Assembly (NCBI RefSeq): GCF_033958435.1
Contig: NC_134161.1
Location: 16,182,001 to 16,246,000 of the forward strand
Length of the DNA: 64,000 nucleotides
Direction of reading: 5' to 3'
DNA from: Carettochelys insculpta
Taxonomy: Eukaryota; Chordata; Testudines; Carettochelyidae
Part shown: positions 1 to 12,800 of the stretch, one piece after another
Numbering within the stretch: position 1 is the stretch's first letter
Layout of the letters: each line of letters begins with the position of its first letter
The notes under the pieces: generated by a model
What the model was told of the DNA's origin: nothing
The model's database searches: none
Seen by the model: only the letters and a program-made list of their open reading frames with translations
Position numbers and translations under genes: made by a program

Positions 1-225
1 CACTCCAGATTTACACCAGGCAGACAGCAGGCTAAAGCCCCTAAGCAGGTACAATCAATGCAGCGATGAACTCATTGTCATGCATGTGTACAGCCAATGA
101 AGTGACTCATACGAGGCTTCATCTGCAGCCACGGCAACAGGGTGGTTCACCATGCCCACAGCTCCCCCAAGTCTGAGCTCACAGACCCAAGTCCCTCCCT
201 TCCAACCTTGGCCAGCATGACATAC

Positions 226-3200
226 GTTGATTGTGCGCAGGAAGAACGCTGAGAAGAGGGACATCTGGATGTTCTCTGGTATGGAAAACTGCTGCCGAAT
301 CCCTCCCACAGAGCGCACTGTGGAGGCCTGCAAGTACTGTAAGGAAGCCAAAGAGGCAGGGTAAGGATGGTCAGAATGGCAGAGTTAGCAGGACAAAAAG
401 GAGTCAGACATCTTTCAGGTCTTCCCTCTCCCAGGCTCTAGTGCTGGTGAAAGGCCCAGACCCAACAGCTCTGGAGGCCAAAACTGGCCTATCCACCAAC
501 AAAGCCAGGAAAAGTCGCAGCAGTGTGATGCTGCCCTACCTAGAATCTCGGGAACTCTCTCTCGTGGGTGGAGGGGAGATCGGTTTTATGGACTATTCAC
601 TCATGTGATTATCAACACAGTGATGTGGGCACGCTCCCCGTGGGAGACAGAGGGGCCGTCAAACAGTCTGTAGATGGCAACAGTTTTGGGTCCCTTCCAA
701 CCTGGGCTGGAGACGAACCACTAATCGAGGCTACACCTCACATTAGCAAGCCGTGTCTGTCCCCAAACACCAGCCCTCACTCAGCAGCATTGCAGTTATG
801 ACACCTACACTGTGTCTTCACCACACAGATGCTGCCCTCACTGAACATCATGCAACCTGGGAGCCCTTGATCAAAATAAAATGGGTAGGAATACTGTAAC
901 CCGACCCCACACCAACACTAGTCTTAGAGTCACTATTGGGCACTCAGCCCCGAGCTCTGCTTTCTGCAGAGCAGCCACTACCGCCTTCTCTAATCAGTCT
1001 CTGTAGCCTCCCAAGGGAGCCGCATTCTACTGCCCTAGTAGCTCTGGCTGCTAGGACCCTTTTTCTTGCTATAAAGCTCAGCTTAAGTTTTTCTTTCCTT
1101 CACCTTAGGCCCTTGTGCCTTGACTTTCCACATTTGTACCGTTCCTCTGCAGCTCGGCCTGGACTGATTCTCCTTCCACACTGAGCTGGCTCTTCTCTGG
1201 ACCAGTCCCAGTCAGCTCTTTTCACGCACCTGGCCTCCCTTTCTATGGACGAAGGGAGTTTGGGTATAACGAGGGGGACCAGGAGGGTTGGGCCTGCAGA
1301 CCACAGTTTCAGCTCAGTCTCTAAATAAGACTTGGACTCCACACAGTTCTAGGATGCTGCATATTTAAGTACCAGCCTCCTCAGGGAAACTTACTGTTGG
1401 GTCTCTCTCAATCACCACCACTCGGAGCGTATCTCTCCGGGGCTCTAGTGCCTTCAGCCAGTAGGCGACGGACCAGCCCATCACCCCTCCCCCCACAATG
1501 ACTACATCCGCTTGCTCAGGAGGGAGACCCTTGGTGATATTCAATGGGCTCCAGCCACCGCCCGGGAGGCTCGCTTTTAACTTCTTCCGGAAGTTCTCCA
1601 TCCCCTTCTCCAGGTCTGCAAGAAGAGAGGGGCTGTTAGCTGGCTCACCCTGCGCCAAGCAGCTGGAACAATCCCCAGCTCAAACAGGGCTATCAAGTGG
1701 CACGCAGGAGGCATGGGGCAGTGCTAGGCAGAGGGGCATTGCGTTTGCTGGGCAAGGTCAGCCAAGGCTTAGGGTATACTTCCCAACTCTGTTGTCCATT
1801 TAGCCATGTGGGAAGGTCATGAGATACCCAGGGACCACACTCCAGCAAGACACAGAAAACTGCCCTCTTCCTCCTGCACTGACGCCACCTCTGCCACCCC
1901 AAAGGTGTCCCAACACCTGGAGGAAATAGGCAAGTGGACAGATCATCAACCCAGGGAAGTTGCACAGGCTGTTTCATGTAAGGAAAAAACTTTGCCATGC
2001 TCTAACCTCACCTACCACTGAGCCATAAGCATAGGTAGGTGACGCAAAGCCTCAGCATGCTGCCAGACTCCTGACTAGTCCTGGACTGCCCCCAGGGTAC
2101 TCTTCCTTCCCTCATTCTGCAGCTGGTAACTGCCTTCCCAGCTTTCAGATGAGGACGTAGCCACTGAGATTCACACCACCACCTGTAAGCTAGTGGAATG
2201 CACCTCATTCAGTCTAGAAGTGGATTTAATTGACATGTCATTCTGCCTACAGCAGTACAATTTTGTTAATTAAGGCCAATATGAACACATCACATGTCTG
2301 CATTGTACATGGCGCTGTCCCATCTATACGGGCAAGATGACTCCCCCACATTGATAGGAATGCATGAGGCCCAGACAACTACCTGGGGGAGGCTGATGGG
2401 GGTGGCAGCTGGGGTTCAGGACCACAACCAACAGGATGAACTCTGATTAACAGAGGAAGGGTGTGGATTTTTACATTCTGCTCACTTTGAGCACCTTCTG
2501 CTCAAGTGTGGAATATTTTAGGAATGTAAGGTCACAGCCAAGGCAGGAACCATAGTTCCGTTCTATGTTTATACGGCACCTAGCGCAATGGGGATCGTGC
2601 GCCAGGGATACAAACAACTCTCCTCCCACTCCTAATACAGATGGGAAACCGAGTTATGGGAGAGACAGAGCCCTGCCCAAGGATACAGTGACTGGTGAGG
2701 GAATGCAGGAGTCGTGACTCCCAACCCCCATGCTCCAGCCATTCTATGAAGCCACCCGGGCTCCCCAGAGCACAAGGACCTGGAAACGGGCAGGCCCGCC
2801 TGACTTCGGGCAGCGCGGACACCTGGCGCCGAGTGTCTCGGGGCGCAGCCCACCGAAGCCACCTGTACTTCCTTCGCAGGGCAAGAGCCCAGCCTGGGGC
2901 AGCTAAGCAGCGAGTCCGCACCTCCGCCCCGCTCATAACCAGCGCGTCCCGGAGCCGCCCTAAGGCAGGCGGCGTCCGATCGCTCCCCGGTGACACACGC
3001 AGTCGGGGTCAGACACAGACCCCCGCCCCAGGCGAGCCCCGCGCCGAGCCGAGCCCGGACACCCCCCAGCCGAGCCGAGCCGAGCCGAGCCCGCGAGTCC
3101 CTCACCGCCGAAGAGCGCCCGGTGCCGAGGGCGGCCAGTGTGCAGAGTGCGCGGCCGCCACCCGCAGCCCCCAGCGGGCTGGGGCAGAAGGCGGTAGAGA

Positions 3201-3244
3201 AGGGGCGCCAAGCGCCGAGGGCAGCAGCGGCCACCCACCACCAT
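226..3244 (-). CDS. FOXRED1: FOXRED1, 5' part (coding exons 1-3; gene continues past the left edge)
   Basis: FAD-dependent oxidoreductase domain-containing protein 1, a mitochondrial factor needed for complex I assembly. Three coding exons read on the minus strand: 3244-3106, 1615-1395 and 336-226, all with GT-AG borders and compatible phases, giving 157 residues. Residues 1-46 are rich in Arg, Leu and Pro and poor in acid, as in a mitochondrial presequence. Residues 83-117 form the FAD-binding Rossmann start: [11 protein letters not shown], then the second strand ending in ER. Exon 3 reads [15 protein letters not shown], matching the human QASTGLSVGGICQQF segment. The start at 3244 was chosen because the frame is fixed by splicing and this is the last Met before the conserved part; the frame stays open upstream. 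Human FOXRED1 is 486 aa, so about two thirds lies outside the window. It is head-to-head with SRPRA, 583 bp apart. Identification by recalled human protein similarity is strong. Confidence 0.93.
337..1394 (-). other. FOXRED1 intron 2
   Basis: Intron between coding exons 2 and 3, with donor GTAAGT at 1394-1389 and acceptor TTACAG just above 336. I see no RNA gene, recognisable repeat or conserved reading frame in it. Bases 1-225 are the start of intron 3 and are equally featureless. Confidence 0.75.
1616..3105 (-). other. FOXRED1 intron 1
   Basis: Intron 1, with donor GTGAGG at 3105 and acceptor CTTGCAG just above 1615. The first 300 bases are CpG island, including a short run of CGAGC pentamers at about 3070-3092. 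The remainder shows nothing I can name. Several overlapping open frames here are by-products of GC-rich DNA lacking stop codons. Confidence 0.7.
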
Positions 3245-3827
3245 GCTAGCTGAAGAAATCACGCCCCGCGTGCGCTGAGCGGGCAGCGTGGGGAGACAAG
3301 CCCCACCCCCAGCTGCACTAACCAATGATCTCCAAGCACACCGCCCCTTGCGAAGCCTCCAATTCGTTTTCCCCCTGAGACCACGCCCACCAATAGGCAT
3401 TGGCCAATCCGTTGACCCCGTGCTCTGGCACCAACCCCCTAGGGGGCGGGGTCCTTGTAGAAATTGAACCATCCATGCCGGTCCGCCTCCAAACAGCTCT
3501 CGCGGATAGGGCAGTCTCAGCCCCGGGCCCGCCCATACGTAGAACGGACCAATCGTAGCCTCGAGCTCGGGCTCTCCCCACCCATCCACGCCCAGTACCA
3601 GCGGGAATAGGACACTATGGTCACTAATGCCCGCCCCCTGTACCGGAACCGATCCGTCGCGTTCTCCTTTCGGCCCCGCCCCTCAATTGTTCCCCCTTGT
3701 GGCGTGGTGCTTCCGGCGGAAGTGAGGCAGAGCGGCAGAGTCTGACGTGTGCTGAGGAGCTTGGGCCGGCGCCGCGCACCCCGCTGTCCCCGAACCCGGG
3801 CCTGGCCCGGCGCCCGCCCGCCCCGCC
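3245..3827. promoter_or_regulatory. Bidirectional CpG-island promoter of FOXRED1 and SRPRA
   Basis: The 583 bp between the two start codons is GC- and CpG-rich and contains no coding exon. CCAAT boxes read on the plus strand at 3322, 3390, 3404 and 3549, with an ATTGG (minus-strand CCAAT) at 3399. GC boxes of the SP1 type lie near 3440 and 3672. A palindromic ETS pair, CTTCCGGCGGAAG, lies at 3710-3722, about 105 bp upstream of the SRPRA start codon. No TATA box is obvious. This is the usual architecture of a housekeeping divergent promoter. The CpG island extends into both first introns (about 2780-4130). The transcription start points are not visible in sequence alone. Confidence 0.8.
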
Positions 3828-6800
3828 ATGCTCGACTTCTTCACCATCTTCAGCAAGGGCGGCCTCGTGCTCTGGTGCTTCCAGGGCGTGCGCGGCCCCG
3901 CGGCAGCCTGCACCGCGCCCGTCAACGCGCTCATCCGCTCCGTTCTGCTCCAGGTGAGGCGCGGCCGCGCCCAGCTCAGCTCCGGTCCTCGGCGGGGGGC
4001 GGGGGGCGAGACCTTTGCCCTCCCCCGGGAGGCCCGGATGCTGTTCCGTCGGGGGTGGGGGCGTTTGTCGCAGCGGAGAGAGCCCGCCGCTCCCCTGTAG
4101 CCTCTGCCCCCAAGCCGTGCTGGTGACCTGTGATCCGGTTGCCGCCCCGTCCCCGAGAGGCAGAGCTGCTGCCTGGGCTGGGCGTGTGTGGTGTCTCAGC
4201 CGCAGCGACCCATTGCTCTTCCCCGGCTATCAGGAGGTGAAGGGGTTATGATCCCGTATGCCCGTTGGGCGCACACCTAGATGCCGGGGTATCTTCAACA
4301 GCACAGTTTGTGCCTGCTTGGTGGGGCTTCCCCCCTCATCTCTGCTCCGGCGTGTGAGCATCCCCCTGGCTTCCTCAGCTCTGGTTGCTCATTGCGAAAC
4401 ATAGTCGTCCACTCTAAACTGCATTTTCCCAGCTTAGCTTTGTTTTAGGTTAGATGAAGCAATGTCCTTGTTTCCTGCTCAAGTAATTTACCTGTCACTT
4501 GAGAGAGAACCACTGATAGTCAGTGTAGGAACACCTGTGTGGTGCTTGTAAGCAAGAGTTGGACTGTTAACTTTGGTATCCGGGACTGATTCTAAAGGCA
4601 ACTACAGTCCTTCTTCCTAAATTCCTTGCATTTCCAGTTGAGAACAGCATTCTTCTTAGCATCTTTGCTTACCCATTGTGTGTCATTGCTGTGTACTGTC
4701 AAGGTGTTGCCATGGTCTGCTTCAGAAGGGACTGCTCTAGCAGGATAGATTGAACTGCATATAAGATTAAAATGCATTTTGTCATCCTGAGATAAAAGCT
4801 ACCATGTAAACATCAGTTACAACTAGTGTGCACCTTTTCAAGGGAATGTAGTTTAGCTGCTTGTTACAAAGTAGCTTTGAGTGCTTATGGGCTGAGGACT
4901 TCAATCATTCTTGCTACAGTTGCATTGAGAAAGAGTTCTTGCCAGCCTGGTTGCAAAGCTACCATTCTGTGCATGTGGCTGTGGACTACATGTGTTTGTG
5001 GTCTGTAGCACAGCTTCTTACTTTTGCACCTACTTGTGGCTGCATGAGGTTGTTGCTACTGTAGCACAGATGTGAAGGTGCTCTCGGGTGTCCTGTAATT
5101 TGGAGTGCTGAGGGACAGTCCTACTGTCTCAGAGAATTTGAAGTTTGCTTTAAAGCTTTAATCTGACGGAGGTCACTGTACTTTTCAGAATTAAACCTGT
5201 TTGGTTATAGAACTAGACATCTGATGGGTATAGAATGAAGCTGTACAGCGGGGTGGCCAACTAGTTAGGGACGAAAGCCACAAAGAGAGTGCAAAGAGCC
5301 ACATATTATATATTTATTTTCATCATCTATCTATTCATGCAGGTATAATATATATCTATGGAGAGATCAAAATAAATATAAGGTACATGGCTCAATGTCG
5401 TCCCTCTCCCCCAGAGCCAGGGACCTCCTACTCCCCCCCCCCCCAACCCCCGCAGCTCTAACTCAGTGTGCTCTCCCAGAGCCAGGCCCCTCCAGTCCTC
5501 TCACTTCCCTCCCTTTATGACTCACCAGAGCTGCCACCCCAGAGCCACCATCGCGATGTGGTTCTCGCACCAAGCACTGGGGCGCATGTGCCGAGTGGCA
5601 GATGGCACTCCTGTCGTGTGGCTCTAAGGAGCTAGATAAGAAACAGGCTAATCAAAAAGGCTGTTCTGGGTGGCATGAGCTGCAGAAGAGAGCTTTCAAT
5701 CTGACTCATGCTCTGTGTTTGTATGAAGACAAACTGAGGCAATCTCTAGTGGGAAAGCATCTGGGAGGGAGGAGAGTAACAGAGGAGGTCCATGAGGCTG
5801 CTGAAACTATGCCTGTGAAAAGCATATTACTGAACAATGATTTCTAATGCCAGAGTACCAGTTGTGATGCAAATCAGATGCTATGAACTAGAGCTGAGGA
5901 CACAACAAGGGCCTGCAAAGGGAGACCCCAGCAACTAGAACTCTGGGCCCGTTGTATAGGGTATTCTCCAGTTGTAGTGTAATATGAAGTGTGCAGCTCT
6001 TCTGTGGTACAATAATTGTTTTGGTTTTTTTTGTTTTTTAAATCTCCTAGGAGCGAGGCGGCAACAATTCTTTTAACCATGAAGCTCTTACGCTTAAGTA
6101 CAAACTGGACAATCAGTTTGAGCTTGTGTTTGTGGTAAGTAATCTATGTTAACAACCCCTTCTCTTTACCTCAGTATTTGAGCAGGGCTCTATATCTTTC
6201 TGGAATAACATAAAACCCCAAAGCTGCTAAACTATGCTGATGTATTGACACACAGACACTTAAAGAGAAGATCTTAAACTCAGGACACTGTGCATGGCTG
6301 AAAAAGTCTATATCAACTTCCAGGCTCTGTTCTCAACAATTTCCCAGTTGTGCTTTATGACATTAAGTTTCATTTTTGCTTCTGTATGATAGCTGTGGGA
6401 TCTACCTTAAAGTATAGAGCCTTTGGGGCGAAATTAATGTATGAAAGCCATTCTTAAACTCTTGGATAAGCAGTGCTATATAAGCTCAAGGTGTTTCATT
6501 TTCAAAATACTGATCAGCTGTTGTATTTAAGTAAGGTCAGTTGACAAAAATCTGAAGTATCTGGGGCTTTTACTACAGGAGGTATCCTAGGGGGAAATTC
6601 TGGACCTATTGCAGTCAGTGGTAAAACTCCCTTTGACTTCAGTGGGACTGAGAATTTGCTCCGTGTCAGGAAAAGAAACACAAGTCTCCCATCAACTTTG
6701 CTGTATTTTACAGCATTGAGTAGCAGTGATTTGTATTTGCTTGACATGGATTGAAATATCAGTAGCTATTTACAGTTTACACATTTGGTTAGATTTCTTT

Positions 6801-9800
6801 CAGTTTACAAGTTTGTTTGATTTAAAGGAGCCTGGTGTGGATAGCCATGGACTGCAATGTGCAGATTAAGACATCTATGGCGCACATCTACTGCCAGCTC
6901 TCCTCTGTCTAGCTGTTCTGGATGCCTTTGGCTTGGGGTCAGAAGCCAGTCCCAGATTACTCAGGCCTCTGTCTTAAGGTCATCTTGGATGCAGTTTTTT
7001 ACGCTTTGTCCTGGGAATAGCTGCCTTGTTTGTGGGTGTGAGTGAAGACTCTGTATTGCTGTGAGATAATCTGTGGCTGTTCCCTTCCTTATATGGCAAA
7101 CAGTGCATTTGTACAGAATAATCTGTGCAGTAGGTGTGAAGGAGATTTCCCTTCACTAGCTTTAAATTTAGGGATAATTTAGGGCCTGATTCTGTGGGAC
7201 GAGTGACTTCAATGTATGTTGATTTCAGTGGGTGAAAGTGACCTCAAAGTTGAACATATTTGCAGAGTTTGACCCTTAAAAAAGTGCACTTTAGTGGTTG
7301 TTTATGAAATAAATGTTGAGTAGGTTGGAGCAGTGCCAGCTGCTACGCTGTTCACTGTACCAGCATGTCTGGCAGCTATTTTAATCACTTAGTGCTGTAG
7401 ATCCTAGCAATTCTAGTCTTATGAGACACAGTGGGATTGAAATCAGTCTGCATTGAAAATCAGACTTTTGAAGCTGTACAGTGTGTTACATCAGACAGAT
7501 TAGTTTTCAGTAACTGTAACAGTCTGAAATAGAAAAAGATGGCACATTTCAAGTTGAAATCTAGTACATTTTAAAATGTAAAAAGAGCTTCAGGTCATAT
7601 TGCTGCCAGTTTGTGATTCTGACAATAATATCATGGAATTGCAGAGCTGGAAGGGACCCCAAGAGGTCATCAAATCCTGCCCCAAGCAGGATCAACCTCT
7701 ATCTTCCTGTTAAGGTTTTTTTCCCCAACTCTATGTCTGTGAAAGTCCAACTCAGAAGAGAAAGTAACTGTACCAAGTGCTCAAATGTACAACAGCTTAA
7801 AGAAGATCAATATTATTGTTTTCTCTGATCTTCCAGCTTTGAAGTGGACTCTGTAGTTCTAGAGTCACTAAACATCTAATTGTCAAGGTGGCAGCTTCTT
7901 CTGTCTTCTTTCTCACATTTTAGTGTCTTGTTGCTAGATAGATACAGCAATCAGAATGTGTTGCGGTGTATCGCCCTTTCAGCTAACGATACACATACTG
8001 GATGCTCTTTACAGTGCTTGTAACGCTTCGTTCCAGGTTGGATTTCAGAAGATCCTGACTCTGACCTATGTGGATAAGTTGATAGATGACGTCCATAAGG
8101 AGTTCCGGGATAAATACCGCAATGAATTCCAGCAGAAAGGCACTCTGGGTCTCCTCAATGGCACGTTTGATTTTAAAGAGGATTTTTTACGCCTTCTCCG
8201 GTAACGAGGCCATTTCTGCTTTTCTGTGTTCTCATTTGTACTAAGCTGTTTTGAATGCCCTGTATTAGGAATTGGCTACTGGTCTGTGCAGCCATATTAC
8301 ACCTGTGCACTCGAGTAATGTGTACTGTTTGAGCTCTCATTTTAGTTGTATATTGTACGTACTGAGTGTTGTAGAATGGTTAGTGTGCAGGGCACGGGGT
8401 AGCCTTGCATTGCCCTTGGCTTGCTGTGACCCTTACTAGGCTTAACATGGAGATTCCATTGTGTCCAAAAATGACTAAATAAGGAGTCTCCATCAACTAA
8501 TATCCTTTGGGACCTGTAGCTGGCTAGAGGAAGAAATGGGAGCTCACCTGTTCAACAGGCTGGCGTGAAGATGTGGTTGCCATGCCAGGAGACTTCTCAG
8601 ACAAGATCTTTCCTGGGAGAAAGGACTTAGGGCTAGACATTCAACACTGAAAATCCTGGATTGGATCAGCCAGCACTGCTGCTTTTGATGCCCTTCTCTG
8701 GCTGAGCCAGTGGAACACTGAGGTCATCTCAGCGCTGTTGGGTCAGGGTTATGCTGTGTTGTCCATTTGGAAATAACTGAGCGAGCTTTTCCTCCCTCCC
8801 TCCCTCACACCTGCCTCCTAAACTGGCTGTCGGTGATACGTAACAGATGGTGGTGGCACTTGGCCATCTTGCACCCCACTGACTGGACACAGAACGTCAG
8901 CTTCACATTGCATCCTCAGGTCTTCTATTGTGAGGCAGGCTTACGATGTGAATGGGAGCAAAACCAAATGGAAAAAATATCCCTTTTCAGTCTATCTTCG
9001 TTCTCCATAGAGCCAACCTCCGCCTCCCCCAGCATCCTCGGTATGAGTCACTGCTGCTTCAGAAATGCCAGCTCTGATCATTTTCCACGCTATTTGACCA
9101 CAGAAGTCTGTGGAATGTTTTTCATTAGTGATTGAGATCGCTGACTGTGGGGTTCGATTGGGGAGACAATGTCTTAATGTGAAACCATGGTGAGTAGATA
9201 GGTGAGAGGCACATTACAGCCTTGGCCAAAGTAAACGGGTAAAATCATTGGTTTCAGGTTCTGGAATGATGCTCCTGACACAAATGCCAAGATTTGGTTA
9301 AGCTTTAAAGGGCAAAAGTAGTATCTCTTGAATCCTGAATACCATAAAGGAAAGGCCCCCAAAATTATCCTACCTGTCCCCTACATACCAGTTGGGACTT
9401 GGAACATGCAGTGAATTGTCTAGTGTTTTGCTCACTCTTTAAAATTCCAAGCAATGGGACTTCCACAGCCTAATCTCTGCCTATATCTAATGGACCTAGG
9501 GATTTGTGGTGGTTTCAAACTCTGCCACAGGAATTGCCACTGTGCAAACTTTGTCCTTCATGTTTTTTCACTGGCTGATGAAGGACATTGTAACAAACCC
9601 CTGTTGAAGACTAGTCTGGCTAAATAAAGCACGGTCTTGGGCTGTAACCTCGTGTTGAGTGGGCCTGGTAAATACTCTGAGACTTTCAGTTGTTGGGTGA
9701 TTCAAAGGAGGACACTGCAATGCCCCCGTGAAGGATTTCTCCACACAAGCTTAAAGTTTAAGGTGCCTGCATGTACAGTAATCTCTTACATTTCCAGCAG

Positions 9801-12800
9801 CCCAAAGGCCAGGAGGTTGCGCAATACTCAAATATTCTGGATAACAGAGAGGTATACCTAGCAATGCATAACGCTAAAGAAAAACAAGATTAGATATTCT
9901 GAAAGAAACAAAAACGTGTGCAGAGTGCTTTATTTACCAACAACATTAGTACTTTACACTGTAAACTTATACCATATTTGCTGTATTTGTGTTTACTTTC
10001 ATTATACTGTACTTATGGAAAACAACTAAAACATACTTATGGTAAAAATGCCACTTATCTGAGAGTTCTGGATGATAGCAAGCTGGGTGTGAAAGAATTT
10101 ACTGTATTGTTGTAGGTACTGAATGAACAAACATTAGTTTCTTAGAGATGCAAATGTTGTCCATGGGAGTCTGTTTGCAGGTTTCCTCTGTTCATTGGCA
10201 GTAAGTTGTTGTGTACAGCGTCGTTACAGCCACGTCAGTCCCAGGATAATGTGGTGCATTTGTCCACAAATTCTTCTTCAAGGTGGCCCAGGAAGAAGTT
10301 GGCATACTGGGGAGCCATTCTGCTACTGGGGCTGTTCCTGTACTTGGGACAAAGTGTTTGTAGAATGTACAATTGCTATGGCTGATGATGAAATCAATGG
10401 CTATCTGAGGGTTGTCCACTCTCTTGTGGATATCTAAAGCAGGCAGCTGTGCAGTCATTGCGAGGGATGTTGGTGTATAGGCCAATGACATTCATCCTGT
10501 GATGATGGTTTTCTGAGGGAAGTTGTTAATATTGTGGCATTTGTAGAGACAGCAGGCCCCTTGTGTTGTCAGTGGTTTGGGGATGGTTTTTCAGAGTTCT
10601 CATGTTCCTTCAGTTGGTGTGTTGTGGTCACATATGATGGATCTGCCTGAGTTCCTGTTTGTGTACCTTGGGGTGCATATGGAAGGTCCCTGCAATGGTT
10701 TCTTACCTGATGAGTTTGTATAATCTCTCTTGGATGGGTAAATTGCAGTGTGGGGTCATCTTTGAGTCCTTTATAGCCAGTGATGTTTGAGAGTTGTTGG
10801 TTGGGGCCTCATTCTTGTAGTCATCAAGTTGAGGATAGCTGCGAGCCCATGCGACTGTCAGCATTGCGTAACACCCCACTTTGGTCAGTTCAAGCACATC
10901 TGCTGAAAACAGGCAACACCAGCACAAGTAGGATAGTATGGATACCCACAACCCATTACTGTGGTGGTTGTAGGTCAGTCTCAATTAAGCTAATTTTGTA
11001 GTATAGGGAAGCACTGGATGTTTCCCAGACCTGGGAAGCTTGAAAGCTTCTCTCTCACCAACCAGAATAAGGTCCAATTAAAGATATTACCTCCCCCACC
11101 TTGTCTTTCCAATGAGCTACAAGCACAGATAAGACTTCCTTCAAGAACAGAAGGTGTTTGATAGTATTTTTCATCCCTTGTCTTTTATACAGTCACAATA
11201 AAAACTGCCTAAAACTCAGTGCTTAAAACAATAAATGAGCAGAGGAGTCTGATACAGCAAAGGCACAAAAGATGTCTTCAGCAGAGGTTGGAAGTGCTGG
11301 AGTCTAACCCCAGGGAGTTGAGGTTTGCAGTATGGTAGGTGTTGCAGCTAGACTTTTGTCCAAGTGATTATCATGCTGTGATGCTTAGTTCTGGAACTGG
11401 ACATATTTTGGAGGGTAAATAACTCTGTCTTTGATCAGGGATGCAGAGGAAAATAGTAAAATCCGAGCTCCTACTGCCATGAAGACATTTGAACAGTCTG
11501 TGAAGTCTCAGAAGACTGTCAAGTCTATGATAGAAACCCGCGGGGAGAAACCAAAGGAGAAAGCCAAGAACAAGAAAAACAAAGGTTCCAAAAAGGAGGG
11601 TAAGTGGATGCAGCTGACTGATCTGTGCAGTGGGATGAGCAAATATCCCAGAGGGATCCCTAGCCAGACAGTGTCTTTGCCCACAGTGACAATAAGCCAG
11701 TGCCTGCAGACTGCCCAGTAGTGGCCTGTTGCTGGAGCAGGTTAAATCGGATCCACTATACTTGTTGCTTTTCTGTGGCTACCAGCATCCCTCGCCATGC
11801 ATGTAGCAGTTGATTCAGTGGAACTGACCTGGTCAGGATGCATGACAGGCAGGCTTGATGCTCATTTGATGTACCTCGTTTCATGCAAACTTGGCTCTAT
11901 GTTTTCAGGTGACCTAAATCAAAGTTGTAGCCTGACTGACTGCAGTGCTCAGCACTTGTGAAAAAAACTGGTTCCTTTGATTAGACTCTTAAATAGCAAT
12001 TTGGGAGCTGACTTGGGTGCTCTTGTTCAGAAAGTGTGTTCCAACCGACTGCTGTTATCATGAGATGTTTCTCCAAGAACCGATTGCCCACATTGTAAGG
12101 GAGGTTCTGCAGTTTAATTCACATGCAAACAGGCTCCCTTACTATGTGGGCAATCAGTTCTTGCAGAAACATGGGTTATAGCACAAAGCCTGGTATTGGA
12201 ACCTTGGCCTGACCTTGAGCCCATTGAGGACTCTCATGCATTTGCTTTTTTTGTGGGATGGGAGACAGGTGGCCCAGAAGTAACTGAGTCAGAGTGTTTT
12301 GAAAGCTGTAGCATTAGGGCCTCCACCTGCTGCAAGATGCTTAGAGAGAAACCTGGGGAAGACCAGCATTATTAAGGTGATGGAATTCAGTGCTGAGGTC
12401 AGAGAAATCGTGAATTTCAGGTTGCTTTGGCAGCAGCTCGGCTGTGTTAAATGTGCATGCCATTCTGTTCCCCTCTCTAAATGGAAAGTATACCATACAT
12501 ACTTACTGTATACCACAATCGCAGGAGATGGGTTCCCTGGGAGCCAGATCATAACATAGCAGCCTCTGGGAAAGGTTATAATCATGACCCTCTCTGCCTT
12601 CTGACTGCAATATAAAATTCACTTCTGTCCAGTTCCAGACTCTTTGGCTTTGGGCTAGGCACACATGGGTGCTGTATACAAAGGGGTCTCTGTCCTGATG
12701 AGCAGGGTGCAGAATCCTCAATAAAAATTTCACATTGCTGAGCTAATGACACTAGGAGAACTCATGTGGGATTCCCTGACTCCTGAGTGCTTGGTCACCT

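Noticed and set aside
2632..3249. Open frames of about 200 codons on both strands near the FOXRED1 start
   Set aside because: They overlap FOXRED1 exon 1 and intron 1 in the CpG island; only the frame joined by splicing to exon 2 is supported.
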